64,000 nucleotides of DNA, taken from NCBI RefSeq assembly GCF_008801475.1, contig NZ_VZPP01000010.1:62001-126000 (forward strand). Reading direction: 5' to 3'. The translations under genes and the position numbers were made by a program. The notes under the pieces are model-generated. The model made no database searches. It saw only the letters and a list, made by a program, of their open reading frames with translations, and was not told the DNA's origin. This DNA comes from Pseudomonas moorei (GTDB taxonomy: Bacteria > Pseudomonadota > Gammaproteobacteria > Pseudomonadales > Pseudomonadaceae). Of this stretch, positions 16,798 to 25,035 are shown piece by piece; the first letter of the stretch is position 1, and each line of letters begins with the position of its first letter.

Positions 16798-18591
16798 TCA
16801 GAAGTTCACGCCAAAGCTCAACGCCATGAAGTCGCGGTCTTCGAGGGTGTTGTAGTCACCCCCGAAAAAATCGGTGTAACTGAGGCTTGCGGTGTAGGTA
16901 TTGCGATAGTCGGCATCGACGCCGAGGCTGATGGCCTTGGCACCTTCGTTGAACAGCCCGTTGGGGCCGTAACCGCTGACGTCGTGGGACCACGACAGGT
17001 TGGGTTTGATGTTGATGCCGGCGATGAGGTTGTTGTAATCGAGGATGGCCCGTGCGCGATAACCCCAGGAGGTCGAGGTCACGAAACCATCGGTATCGCC
17101 GCCGAAACCATACTGCCCGTACACCGAGTCGCGGCCGTAGCGCAGCTTGCTGCGGGCTTCCAGGCCACCGACGTGAACCACCGCGGCCTCGCCCACCAGG
17201 GTCAGGCGATCAGCGCCCATCACCTGATCGACGAAGTGCGTCAGGGTGCTTTGGACCTGGGTGATCTCCTTGCGCCGATAGCCCTTGTTATCGGTACCCG
17301 GACTGGACGCAATGGGCGATGCCGCGCCGCCGGCAATCGGGTTGAGCATGGCCAGCGTCAGGTCGTTGGTGTTGACCTGCACCGGCGCGTTGGGCCGATA
17401 GCTGATCTCGCCGGTCCATGCGGTACCGGTGGGCAAGGTGGTGGAGAAACTTGCGCCGTACAGGCGAATGTCTTCCGGGTAATCGAGGTAGTACTGACCG
17501 CGCCCGAGCATCACACTTTGCGCGAGCCCCGAGCCACTGCCGGGCGCAATCCGGTTGGCCGTGGCCACGATCCCCGGAATGCTCGCCAGCGTGCTGGCAC
17601 CCGCGGTGACGGTGCCCACCGTCGGCGTGCGACTGTGGTAGTTCATGAAGTACAGGCCGTACTCGGTATCGTCGCCAAGCCAGCGCAGCGCCGTCCCCCA
17701 TTGCCCGGAATCGCGGGCATCACGGTCACTGCCACGGGGCACGATCACGCCCTCCTTGCTGACTTCAAACCCCTGGCCAAACGCGGCAGCTATCGGTTGC
17801 AACGGGGCGATCGCCGGACTGGCGACGGTGTAGTTCTTGTTGCAACCGTCCGCTGCCACATCGACGCCGAAGAAGGTCCCGCAGTTGTCGAGGACGGTCT
17901 GGTCCCATTCCAGCTGGTAGAAGCCTTCGACGGTCAATTTGTCCGTCAGGCCCTGGGAAGCGAACAGCATGTTCACCGGAATCAGGCCTTCCTTGATCTC
18001 GGCACCGGGACGGCGGAAGGCGGACACGTCCACCGGGTTGATGCTGTTGATCGAGTTGCCGATGAACGTGCTTTCGCCCCAACTGACCACCTGCTTGCCC
18101 GCACGCACCGTGCCCGGCAGGTCGGCGATGGCGTAGTTGTGATAGACGAAGGCATCGAGGATCTGTCCACCGGAAGACTTTGCACCCTCCTGGCGGCCCT
18201 CGTCGCTGATGGGCTTGAACTCGCGGTTTTCGTCCTTCAGTTCGAAGTCGTACCAATATTTTCCACGGACGAACACACCGGTGTCGCCGTACTTGAGCTC
18301 GAGGTCATGGATGCCTTTGAAGATCTTCGAGAACGTCTCGCCCTTCTTGAAGTTCAACCGCCCGTCATCGCCGGTCGAGGACTGTCCGGAACCGCCATTG
18401 ACCGTGCCCACCAACGAATCATCGGCATCGCGCATGCCCCAGCTCGCGCCCACTGACAGTGACGAGTCAAACGTCCCCTCGATCTCGCCGATGTTGAATG
18501 AAATGGCCTGCGCCTGGGCGCAGCAACCCAAGACCACCGCAGCAGCCAGCGCCTGCGGTGTGAAGATGGCGCGCATTGTTGTTTTTGTCAT
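16798..18591 (-). CDS. DUF1302 family outer-membrane protein
   Basis: 597 residues. The start is placed at MTKTTMRAIFTPQALAAAVV, preceded by GGGGAAG; a longer open frame upstream adds 23 residues without a signal. The signal peptide ends near AQAQA. The mature protein has many alternating short amphipathic strands and ends in an aromatic outer-membrane insertion signal (DFMALSFGVNF), consistent with a beta-barrel. It pairs with DUF1329 just downstream. The pair is linked in other organisms to uptake or handling of lipids and steroids; substrate here is unknown. Likely activated by the LuxR-type regulator. Confidence 0.85.
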   Translation of the reverse strand: MTKTTMRAIFTPQALAAAVVLGCCAQAQAISFNIGEIEGTFDSSLSVGASWGMRDADDSLVGTVNGGSGQSSTGDDGRLNFKKGETFSKIFKGIHDLELKYGDTGVFVRGKYWYDFELKDENREFKPISDEGRQEGAKSSGGQILDAFVYHNYAIADLPGTVRAGKQVVSWGESTFIGNSINSINPVDVSAFRRPGAEIKEGLIPVNMLFASQGLTDKLTVEGFYQLEWDQTVLDNCGTFFGVDVAADGCNKNYTVASPAIAPLQPIAAAFGQGFEVSKEGVIVPRGSDRDARDSGQWGTALRWLGDDTEYGLYFMNYHSRTPTVGTVTAGASTLASIPGIVATANRIAPGSGSGLAQSVMLGRGQYYLDYPEDIRLYGASFSTTLPTGTAWTGEISYRPNAPVQVNTNDLTLAMLNPIAGGAASPIASSPGTDNKGYRRKEITQVQSTLTHFVDQVMGADRLTLVGEAAVVHVGGLEARSKLRYGRDSVYGQYGFGGDTDGFVTSTSWGYRARAILDYNNLIAGINIKPNLSWSHDVSGYGPNGLFNEGAKAISLGVDADYRNTYTASLSYTDFFGGDYNTLEDRDFMALSFGVNF

Positions 18592-18661
18592 GCGTCTTCC
18601 CCGGTGAGTGACAGAAGGCCTCACCCTACTGCCGCCCGCCAGGGGCGATAAGCGCACCAAG

Positions 18662-18682
18662 GAGGTATTCGTGATGTACCTC
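18662..18682. promoter_or_regulatory. Inverted repeat upstream of the DUF1302-DUF1329 operon
   Basis: gaggta and tacctc (18662-18667, 18677-18682) face each other across 9 bases, about 70 bases before the DUF1302 start. It may be the operator of the LuxR-type regulator; this is inferred from position alone. Confidence 0.3.
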
Positions 18683-18689
18683 TAAGGGA

Positions 18690-19025
18690 TGACAGGCCGC
18701 ATGGCAGGGCGTTTTGCGCGAGGCATGGATGAGCTGGATGCAGGACCATCATCCATGCGCATATCGTGGGGGTCTGAATGGGAGGGGCAAAAACGGCACT
18801 GTTGCGCGGGCTGTAACACTGCATGTCGCGAATCGCTGTTTTTCCTTTGCCAGCAAACACTTATTCTGGCCTGGCTTTCACGGGAACCCACCTGGAAGCA
18901 CGAAGCAACGGTGTGTGATCCGACCATCCCGTTCATGACAGTTTTCAGATGAGATTGACGGTTTCGACTCATCGCTCTGTGTTCACTGACGTTGATTTGT
19001 AGCTCCTGATCCAACGTCTTACCTT
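18690..19025 (+). other. Intergenic segment without a supported protein gene; possible small RNA
   Basis: Between the DUF1302 gene and the amidase gene (839 bases) I find no convincing reading frame. The part before 19026 has ordinary GC content and ends in a strong plus-strand terminator with no gene in front of it, which suggests a non-coding transcript. The part after 19070 is clearly AT-rich. No promoter could be fixed, so the 5' end is open. Confidence 0.35.
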
Positions 19026-19053
19026 GGCCGCTGCGTTTGCAGCGGCCTTTTTT
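19026..19053 (+). terminator. Orphan rho-independent terminator
   Basis: A perfect 9-base stem (ggccgctgc / gcagcggcc) with a GTTT loop and then TTTTTT. No protein gene on the plus strand ends nearby, so it may close a small RNA. Confidence 0.82.
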
Positions 19054-19430
19054 ATGGGCGCCGTTTTTTTAAAGCCGACTGGATCCACTTGAACCACGGT
19101 CGACAGATAGACTTCCTGATATTGCATAAGCAATATTTTTTTACGCAAAGATATATTTCATACAACCATTTCGCCGCCCCACTAATAACTACACATAAAC
19201 GACACACCTTCCTCCTTTATTATTTTAATCTTTAGTAACTTTTAAATTAAAAAACACCCCTGACACTCAAGCGCGCATTAGCCAATAAACAGCTTTCAAC
19301 CTACATCAAGCTCAGAAAACACCTACGGAACTTTGTAACTATCCGGAGCACTCCAGCGATTAAGCTAAATCGCAGGTCAGACACTTCCCACAATCAGCTG
19401 ACCTCTTCCCGATTTATTGCGAGCGCTTTT

Positions 19431-20201
19431 ATGAAACCCATCAGTTACAACAAATACCGTTCAAGTAAAAGTTACAACAGCCGAATACGCTTTCTTATCT
19501 TCCACTACACAGCCGGCAACTTCTCCAGCTCGGTGAAGATTCTGACAGGGCCGAGCGTCAGCGCCCACTACCTGGTTCCGAACATCACTGATCCAAGTTA
19601 CCTGAGCGAAGGTTTTACCGCACAGGAAGTCTTCAACCTGGTGGATGAGTCCCATCGGGCCTGGCATGCGGGCGTCAGCCAGTGGGGCAGTCGCAGCAAT
19701 CTTAACGACACCTCCATTGGCATTGAAATCATCAATCTTGCGACGGATAACAACGGCGATTTCACTTTCCCGCCCTATCATCCCGAACAGATCGCTGCCA
19801 TTGAAGAACTGGCGCTGAATATCCTCAAACGCTACCCGGACATCACCCCGACACAAGTATTGGGGCACTCGGACATCGCGGTTGGACGAAAAAGCGACCC
19901 GGGACCTGTGTTTCCCTGGCATGCGCTTTACCTCAAAGGCATCGGCGCCTGGTTCGATGAGGCCACCCGGGACGACTTTCTACAGCGATTCAACGCCAGC
20001 GCCATTCCATCGCGCAGCGAGTTGTTGGCGCTATTCAAGTCCTATGGATATGACATCTCAGGCGCTGAGACCGAGCAAGGTTTTAAACAACTGGTCCGGG
20101 CCTTTCAGATGCATTTTCGCCCGGAGCGTTACGATGGGGTCATGGATGCGCAAACAGCCGCAACCCTGGCGGCGCTGGTATCCAAGTACTTTCCTCGATA
20201 G
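19431..20201 (+). CDS. N-acetylmuramoyl-L-alanine amidase (AmiD-like)
   Basis: 256 residues. An amidase_2 catalytic domain (about 15-165) has probable zinc ligands His25 (FHYTAG), His146 (GHSDI) and Asp156 (KSDPG), and His46 in SAHYLVP. A peptidoglycan-binding domain follows (about 190-250). It cleaves the MurNAc-L-Ala bond. Unlike E. coli AmiD, no signal peptide or lipobox is visible, so it would be cytoplasmic or exported another way. The 360 bases before it are AT-rich, and the gene start has only a weak ribosome binding site. No immunity-like gene is adjacent. Confidence 0.85.
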   Translation: MKPISYNKYRSSKSYNSRIRFLIFHYTAGNFSSSVKILTGPSVSAHYLVPNITDPSYLSEGFTAQEVFNLVDESHRAWHAGVSQWGSRSNLNDTSIGIEIINLATDNNGDFTFPPYHPEQIAAIEELALNILKRYPDITPTQVLGHSDIAVGRKSDPGPVFPWHALYLKGIGAWFDEATRDDFLQRFNASAIPSRSELLALFKSYGYDISGAETEQGFKQLVRAFQMHFRPERYDGVMDAQTAATLAALVSKYFPR

Positions 20202-20216
20202 CCCATAAACACAATC

Positions 20217-20243
20217 GGCAAGGTCATTCAACATGACCTTGCC
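20217..20243. terminator. Possible terminator hairpin between convergent genes
   Basis: A perfect 11-base stem (ggcaaggtcat / atgaccttgcc) with a 5-base loop between the amidase and SDR gene ends. Neither side has a good T run, so termination is uncertain. Confidence 0.4.
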
Positions 20244-20250
20244 TGCTGCG

Positions 20251-21162
20251 TTACAACGAATACTTCTGCAAATTCCCCATCATTTCCTTCAGCGCTTCAA
20301 TGTTGTCCTTCGGATGCGCCGCGCCCTCGAAATCACAAATCTGCTGCCAGTGCGCCGCCACGTCTTCCGGGGAGAACCCCACCCGCGGGTCGAACCCGGC
20401 GCCCAGGCTGCGCTCCCAGCGCACCTTGCCCATCCAGCCGCCGCCGACTTCGAACAGGCCGGAAGTTTCCTGGCAGTTTTCGCTGGCCAGGTACACCACC
20501 AGCGGGCTGACCAGTTCCGGTTTGAGTTGTTCGAACACTTGCGGCGGGATCAAGCCTTCGGTCATGCGCGTACCGCCGGTGGGGGCGATGGCGTTGACCA
20601 GGATGTTGTTCTTGCGGCCTTCGATGGCCAGGGTGCGGGTCAGGCCGTAGAGGCCGAGCTTGGCCATGCCGTAGTTGGATTGGCCGAAGTTGCCGTAGAT
20701 GCCCGAGGTGGACGCCGTGAAAATCACCCGGCCATAGTTTTGCTCGCGCATGTGTGGCCATACGGCGCGGGTAACTTTGTAGGCGCCTTCGACGTGGACG
20801 CGGTACACCAGGTCCCAGTCGGCGTCTTCCATTTTGTGGAAGGTTTTATCACGCAGGATGCCAGCGTTATTGACCACCACATCGACACGACCGAAGACGT
20901 CGAGGGCATGTTGAACGAGTTTGTCGCCATCGGTGACCGAGTCGTGGTTGGCCACGGCGGTGCCACCGGCGTCACGGATTTGCGCGACCACACGGTCGGC
21001 GGCCGACGCATTGGCGCCTTCACCCTGGGTCGAACCGCCGAGGTCGTTGACCAGCACCTTGGCACCCTGTTGAGCGAACAACAGCGCATGCGCCCGTCCC
21101 AGGCCGCCACCTGCACCGGTGATGATCACGACTTTATCTTCGAAGCGCACAGATTCATTCAT
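20251..21162 (-). CDS. Short-chain dehydrogenase (3-hydroxyacyl-CoA dehydrogenase-like SDR)
   Basis: 303 residues. The start is MNESVRFEDKVVIITGAGGGLGRAHALLFA; the open frame further upstream lacks a site for initiation. The NAD(P)-binding TGAGGGLGRA, the NNAG motif, the catalytic Ser of SASTSGIYG and Tyr/Lys of YGMAK are present. The sequence resembles the dehydrogenase part of peroxisomal multifunctional enzyme type 2, so a hydroxyacyl-CoA or related acyl substrate is likely. It may be co-regulated with the hydrolase and aldolase genes upstream on the same strand, although a REP element separates them. Confidence 0.85.
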   Translation of the reverse strand: MNESVRFEDKVVIITGAGGGLGRAHALLFAQQGAKVLVNDLGGSTQGEGANASAADRVVAQIRDAGGTAVANHDSVTDGDKLVQHALDVFGRVDVVVNNAGILRDKTFHKMEDADWDLVYRVHVEGAYKVTRAVWPHMREQNYGRVIFTASTSGIYGNFGQSNYGMAKLGLYGLTRTLAIEGRKNNILVNAIAPTGGTRMTEGLIPPQVFEQLKPELVSPLVVYLASENCQETSGLFEVGGGWMGKVRWERSLGAGFDPRVGFSPEDVAAHWQQICDFEGAAHPKDNIEALKEMMGNLQKYSL

Positions 21163-21294
21163 GGGAGAACTCCAACAGGCCAGGGACATTGCCTTGGAGT
21201 TTCAGGCACGGCGCAGCGGGTCACAATGAACTGAGGGGAGGCTGAATGGTGCGCGATAAGGCTGGGGGATGATGAACGTCAGACAACTAGGACT

Positions 21295-21400
21295 TTGTGG
21301 CGAGGGCGCTTGCTCCCGCTGGGCCGCGAAGCGGACCTTAATATATTCGGGATAGGCGACTGCTGCGCAACTGAGCGGGAGCAAGCTCCCTCGCCACAAG
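21295..21400. repeat. REP-type inverted repeat (second sequence class)
   Basis: tgtggcgagggcgcttgctcccgct at the left and gagcgggagcaagctccctcgccaca at the right form a long imperfect inverted repeat around about 50 bases. This is a different REP family from the tGTAGGAGCGAGC type elsewhere in the window. Confidence 0.8.
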
Positions 21401-21421
21401 GTGTTCAGCGTTCAGCCGGAC

Positions 21422-22324
21422 TCAGGAACACGCCACCTTGAGGGGCGGCAGCACCTGCTGATCGCGAAACGCCAGATAGTGCTTGAGCACCTCGCACGGC
21501 GCCTCGATCTGCGGGTAATGACCGATGTCGGTCAGGAGCACCGTATCCGGGTTGGGGATCAGCTCCCGATAGCGCGCGACCATGTGCGCGCCGGAGATCG
21601 GATCGACCTCGCCATCAATCACTCGCAACGGCACTTCACCGCGCTGCATGGCGGCGACCCACCGATCGCGCTGCACTCGCCGTTCAGGGATGTAACCGAT
21701 CAGCTTGTGCATGACTCGCGGCCCGTGATTGCTGTCGATCAGGCTCCAGAAGTCATCCATTTGGCTTTCAGTGGGACGGGTCTGCGGGCCGAAGATCTGG
21801 CGGAAACTCTTCACCAGGCCATCACGACTGAACGCGCGGCCAATCATCCAGCCCAAGGGGCTGAGCAGGAGTTTTTGCATCAGCACCGGACGGTGGGTTT
21901 CCGGGAACAGGCCGCCGTTGAGGAACACGCAACTGGCGACGTGAATACGGGCTTCATAATGCCGGGCCAGCAACTCCTGAGCCACGCTGTCGCCGTAATC
22001 ATGCGCCAGCAGGTGCACGGGCTGCTCGACACCCAGTTGGGCCAGCAGCGCCTGTTGCAGATCAGCCTGCTCCAGCAAACTGTACGAGTGGTTGACCGGT
22101 TTGGCCGAGTCTCCGAAACCGAGCATGTCGCAGGCTATCACCCGATAGCGCTGAGCCAGCGGCTGCCACAGGTAATGCCAATCCCAACTGGCGCTCGGGA
22201 AGCCATGGATGAGCAGCAACGGCTCACCCTGCCCTGCCGTCCAGTAACGAATGGTCTGGCCACGGAAGACGAACGTCTGGCTGCGCTTGCGCCAGATACA
22301 CAGCGGAATCTCAGCGAGTGCCAT
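21422..22324 (-). CDS. Alpha/beta hydrolase (epoxide hydrolase / dehalogenase-like)
   Basis: 300 residues. The oxyanion-hole motif LLLIHGFPSASWDW and the nucleophile elbow LLAHDYGDSVAQE place an Asp as nucleophile, as in haloalkane dehalogenases and epoxide hydrolases; a late DIGHYPQIEAP supplies the catalytic His. Substrate cannot be told from sequence. Its start codon overlaps the stop of the class II aldolase gene by one base, so the two are one transcription unit. Confidence 0.84.
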   Translation of the reverse strand: MALAEIPLCIWRKRSQTFVFRGQTIRYWTAGQGEPLLLIHGFPSASWDWHYLWQPLAQRYRVIACDMLGFGDSAKPVNHSYSLLEQADLQQALLAQLGVEQPVHLLAHDYGDSVAQELLARHYEARIHVASCVFLNGGLFPETHRPVLMQKLLLSPLGWMIGRAFSRDGLVKSFRQIFGPQTRPTESQMDDFWSLIDSNHGPRVMHKLIGYIPERRVQRDRWVAAMQRGEVPLRVIDGEVDPISGAHMVARYRELIPNPDTVLLTDIGHYPQIEAPCEVLKHYLAFRDQQVLPPLKVACS

Positions 22325-23106
22325 TAGAGTTTATAACCCGGGTCTTGTTTATCGAGTTTGCGCAGCAGCGCTGGCCAGGCCAACGCTCCGCCCATGCCTT
22401 GAGCACTTTTGGTGACACCGGCGATCATCGCCTTGGCACCCGCCAGAATCTGCGGTTCGATGGCGATCAGTTCGGCGCCACCGCCCTGCGCCATGACCTG
22501 GATATCGCAGGCGCGCTGGAAGGTAAACATCATCAGGAAGGTGTCGGCGATGGTGCTGCCGCAGGTCAGCAATCCGTGGTTGTGCAGCATCAGGAAATTG
22601 TTTTCCCCGAGGTCGGCTTGCAGTCGCGCCTTCTCTTCGTGGTTCAGCGCAACACCTTCGTAGGCGTGATACGCCAGGCTGGAAAGGACAAACAACGACT
22701 GTTGGCTGATCGGCAAAATGCCTTGTTTCTGCGCCGAGACCGCAACACCCGAGGCAGTGTGGGTGTGCAGCACGCAGACGACATCATGACGAACCTCGTG
22801 CACCGCGCTGTGGATGGTATAGCCGGCCGGATTGATCTCGTAGGGGCTGTCCATCAGCTTGTTGCCGGCCTGATCGACCTTGACCAGGCTTGAGGCGGTG
22901 ATTTCGTGAAACATCATCCCGAACGGGTTGATCAGGAAGTCTTCGGTGCCGGGTACCTTGGCCGAGATGTGGGTGAAAATCAGATCGTCCCAGCCGTGCA
23001 GGGCAACCAGGCGGTAACAGGCCGCCAGATCGACCCGGGTCTGCCACTCGGCGGCACTGACCTGGTCTTTGACGCTGTTGGAGGATTGGACGGGGGCTAC
23101 GCTCAC
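22324..23106 (-). CDS. Class II aldolase/adducin-family protein
   Basis: 260 residues with the family pattern DLAACYRLVALHGWDDLIFTHISAK and metal-binding His residues in VCVLHTHTASG and LMLHNHGLLTCG. True aldolases of this fold cleave sugar phosphates; close relatives of this length in proteobacteria are of unknown substrate. It is the first gene of the pair with the alpha/beta hydrolase. The 233 bases upstream to the flavodoxin gene hold no further gene that I can see. Confidence 0.85.
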   Translation of the reverse strand: MSVAPVQSSNSVKDQVSAAEWQTRVDLAACYRLVALHGWDDLIFTHISAKVPGTEDFLINPFGMMFHEITASSLVKVDQAGNKLMDSPYEINPAGYTIHSAVHEVRHDVVCVLHTHTASGVAVSAQKQGILPISQQSLFVLSSLAYHAYEGVALNHEEKARLQADLGENNFLMLHNHGLLTCGSTIADTFLMMFTFQRACDIQVMAQGGGAELIAIEPQILAGAKAMIAGVTKSAQGMGGALAWPALLRKLDKQDPGYKL

Positions 23107-23339
23107 GGCAAGGAACCTCTGTTTTTATTATGGAGTGTTTCCAATGACTACCGAGTCTAGACACCCCCAAAGGTTCGCGTAGTTGCATTAGCAGCCAGCT
23201 TGATGGCCGAGCGAGTCAGTCGCCCCATGAAATGGGAGCCACGTCAAAGTACCGCCGCCAGAGAAGACGAGGCGGCCCCTGTCTGCCGCCCCGTCAGCGT
23301 CCTGACAATCGATGTTTACAAGCGTCGAGCGGTGCCTGG

Positions 23340-23795
23340 TCAGCCTCGCAGAGCGCCGACCAGCTCAGCCAGCCAGGGCTCGGCGTCCGTTTCCGGCGTG
23401 ACGCTTTCACTGGCGTCCAGGCGCAATATTGGCAGGACTTCGCGAATGCCGAGCTCACCGAACAACTCGCGCATCAGCTCGCCACCGCCGCAGAAGGTAT
23501 CGCCATAGCTCGCATCGCCCAAGCCGATCACCGCGCCCGGCAACCCACGCCAGGCTGCCGGCAATTGGTCACGGATCGCGAAATACAGCGGTTGCAGGTT
23601 ATCGGGTAACTCACCCATGCCGGTGGTCGAGGTCACTGCCAGGAAGGCCTGCGGGCCAAAGGCCTGGACATCGGCCAGACTTGCACGGGCGTTGTGAAAG
23701 GTTTCGAAACCAGCGGCTTGCAAAAGGCTGGCGGCGTGACGGGCAACCTCTTCAGCCGTGCCGTACACCGAGCCGGAAATGATGGCGACTTTCAT
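23340..23795 (-). CDS. Flavodoxin (MioC-like)
   Basis: 151 residues from the ATG at 23795 (an in-frame TTG just before is less likely). The FMN phosphate-binding loop is SGSVYGTAEEVA and the later loops are TSTTGMGELPDN and GLGDASYGDTFCGGG, as in MioC-type flavodoxins. It carries electrons through FMN in the cytoplasm; partner unknown. It is divergent from the LOV gene, with about 100 bases between the two starts. Confidence 0.88.
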   Translation of the reverse strand: MKVAIISGSVYGTAEEVARHAASLLQAAGFETFHNARASLADVQAFGPQAFLAVTSTTGMGELPDNLQPLYFAIRDQLPAAWRGLPGAVIGLGDASYGDTFCGGGELMRELFGELGIREVLPILRLDASESVTPETDAEPWLAELVGALRG

Positions 23796-23896
23796 CAATC
23801 TGATCCTGAACCTGAGTAAAAGACCGGGATCTTAACAGCACGGTCTTTATTGTTCTTTTAGAATCCCCGGACAACCGACAAGGAAGGGTTCCGCCC

Positions 23897-24355
23897 ATGA
23901 TCAACGCGAAACTGCTGCAACTGGTGATCAACGCCTCCAACGACGGCATCGTGATTGCCGAAAAAGAAGGCGATCAAGACAAGATCCTGATTTACGTCAA
24001 CCCTGCCTTCGAACGCCTGACCGGTTACACCAGCGAAGAAATCCTCTATCAGGATTGCCGCTTCCTGCAATCAGGTGATCGCGATCAGCCAGCGTTGTCA
24101 AAGATCCGTGATGCATTGAACAACGAAGGATCGTGCCGGGAAATCCTGCGCAATTACCGCAAGGACGGCACACCGTTCTGGAATGAGCTGTCCATTTCGA
24201 CGGTGAAAAACCCGAGCAACGGACTGGTTTATTTCATCGGTGTGCAGAAAGACGTGACGGTGCAGGTCAAGGCCCAGCAGCGGATTGTGCAGCTTGAAGC
24301 GCAGTTGGCCGAGGTTCAGGCCGAACTGGCAGCGCTCAAAGCGACGAACGGTTAA
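23897..24355 (+). CDS. Short LOV blue-light photoreceptor
   Basis: 152 residues: a single LOV/PAS core (about 15-120) and a C-terminal coiled coil (VKAQQRIVQLEAQLAEVQAELAAL) without an output domain. The adduct-forming cysteine is Cys54 in YQDCRFLQSGDRDQ, matching the flavin-binding GxNCRFLQ signature with D for N. It resembles the P. putida proteins PpSB1-LOV and PpSB2-LOV in size and start (MINAKLLQLV). Family members bind FMN and dimerise through the coil. A MerR regulator lies close by, as in P. putida, suggesting that the LOV protein acts on it. Confidence 0.92.
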   Translation: MINAKLLQLVINASNDGIVIAEKEGDQDKILIYVNPAFERLTGYTSEEILYQDCRFLQSGDRDQPALSKIRDALNNEGSCREILRNYRKDGTPFWNELSISTVKNPSNGLVYFIGVQKDVTVQVKAQQRIVQLEAQLAEVQAELAALKATNG

Positions 24356-24427
24356 AACAAAACAGCGAACCAATTGTCTTTAACTACAATCACCGAACGC
24401 TTTGTAACTAATTCTTTCGAGCCTGCC

Positions 24428-25033
24428 ATGCAACGCGACGCGCTCCTCACCCAGGATGAGCTGGATTTTATCCAGACCATGCAACACAACCCGCAGCTCA
24501 ATGTGCGGGACGCGACGTCGAGTCTGCTTGTCAATGGCGGTTCGCAAATCCGTGACTTGCTCACGCGCCTTGCCGCACACGAACAAGTCACCATTCAAGC
24601 CAACTTCGAAAACCAGCAAATAACTTTCCCGCTGCACCTGGTGGAAGACGAGTTTCATGCGTTGCATTTACGTCTTGGCGTCCCCAGCATTTATGAGGAC
24701 GGCCCCTTGGTTCGCCCTTGGCGACTGGTGCTCGACGAACCGGTGGCGCTGGAGAACTCTCAGGGACAACCCGGCACGATGTGGGTGCACGAAGTCTCGT
24801 TCAAGGGGGTTTTGCTGGAGGTCCGCAACAAGACCAAGGCACCGAAGCATTTCGCGCTGTGGTTCAGCCCTTCAGGCTACGAGCGAATTGCGCTGCGCGG
24901 CACCTTGGAGAAAGAAACCGAAAATGGCTTCTACGCTTATCAGTTGAGCCAGAGCGACACCGATGAAACCGAGCGCCTGCGCCAATACATCCTGCAGCAA
25001 CATCGGTTGACTCATCCTGCGCTGCATCTCTGA
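24428..25033 (+). CDS. PilZ-like domain protein, divergent c-di-GMP motif
   Basis: 201 residues starting at MQRDALLTQDELDF. An N-terminal YcgR-like domain (about 20-90) is followed by a PilZ-like barrel. The usual RxxxR is reduced to R96-P-W-R99, and the D/NxSxxG motif reads E122-V-S-F-K-G127, so c-di-GMP binding is uncertain. It lies between the LOV gene and the convergent MerR gene (2 bases between stop codons). The fold call is from the pattern WVHEVSFKGVLLEVRN and is moderately sure. Confidence 0.65.
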   Translation: MQRDALLTQDELDFIQTMQHNPQLNVRDATSSLLVNGGSQIRDLLTRLAAHEQVTIQANFENQQITFPLHLVEDEFHALHLRLGVPSIYEDGPLVRPWRLVLDEPVALENSQGQPGTMWVHEVSFKGVLLEVRNKTKAPKHFALWFSPSGYERIALRGTLEKETENGFYAYQLSQSDTDETERLRQYILQQHRLTHPALHL

Positions 25034-25035
25034 AC

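Noticed and set aside
18682..19014. 110-residue minus-strand frame in the large intergenic gap
   Set aside because: No ribosome binding site, no recognisable domain and biased shadow-like composition; the plus-strand terminator points to an RNA instead.
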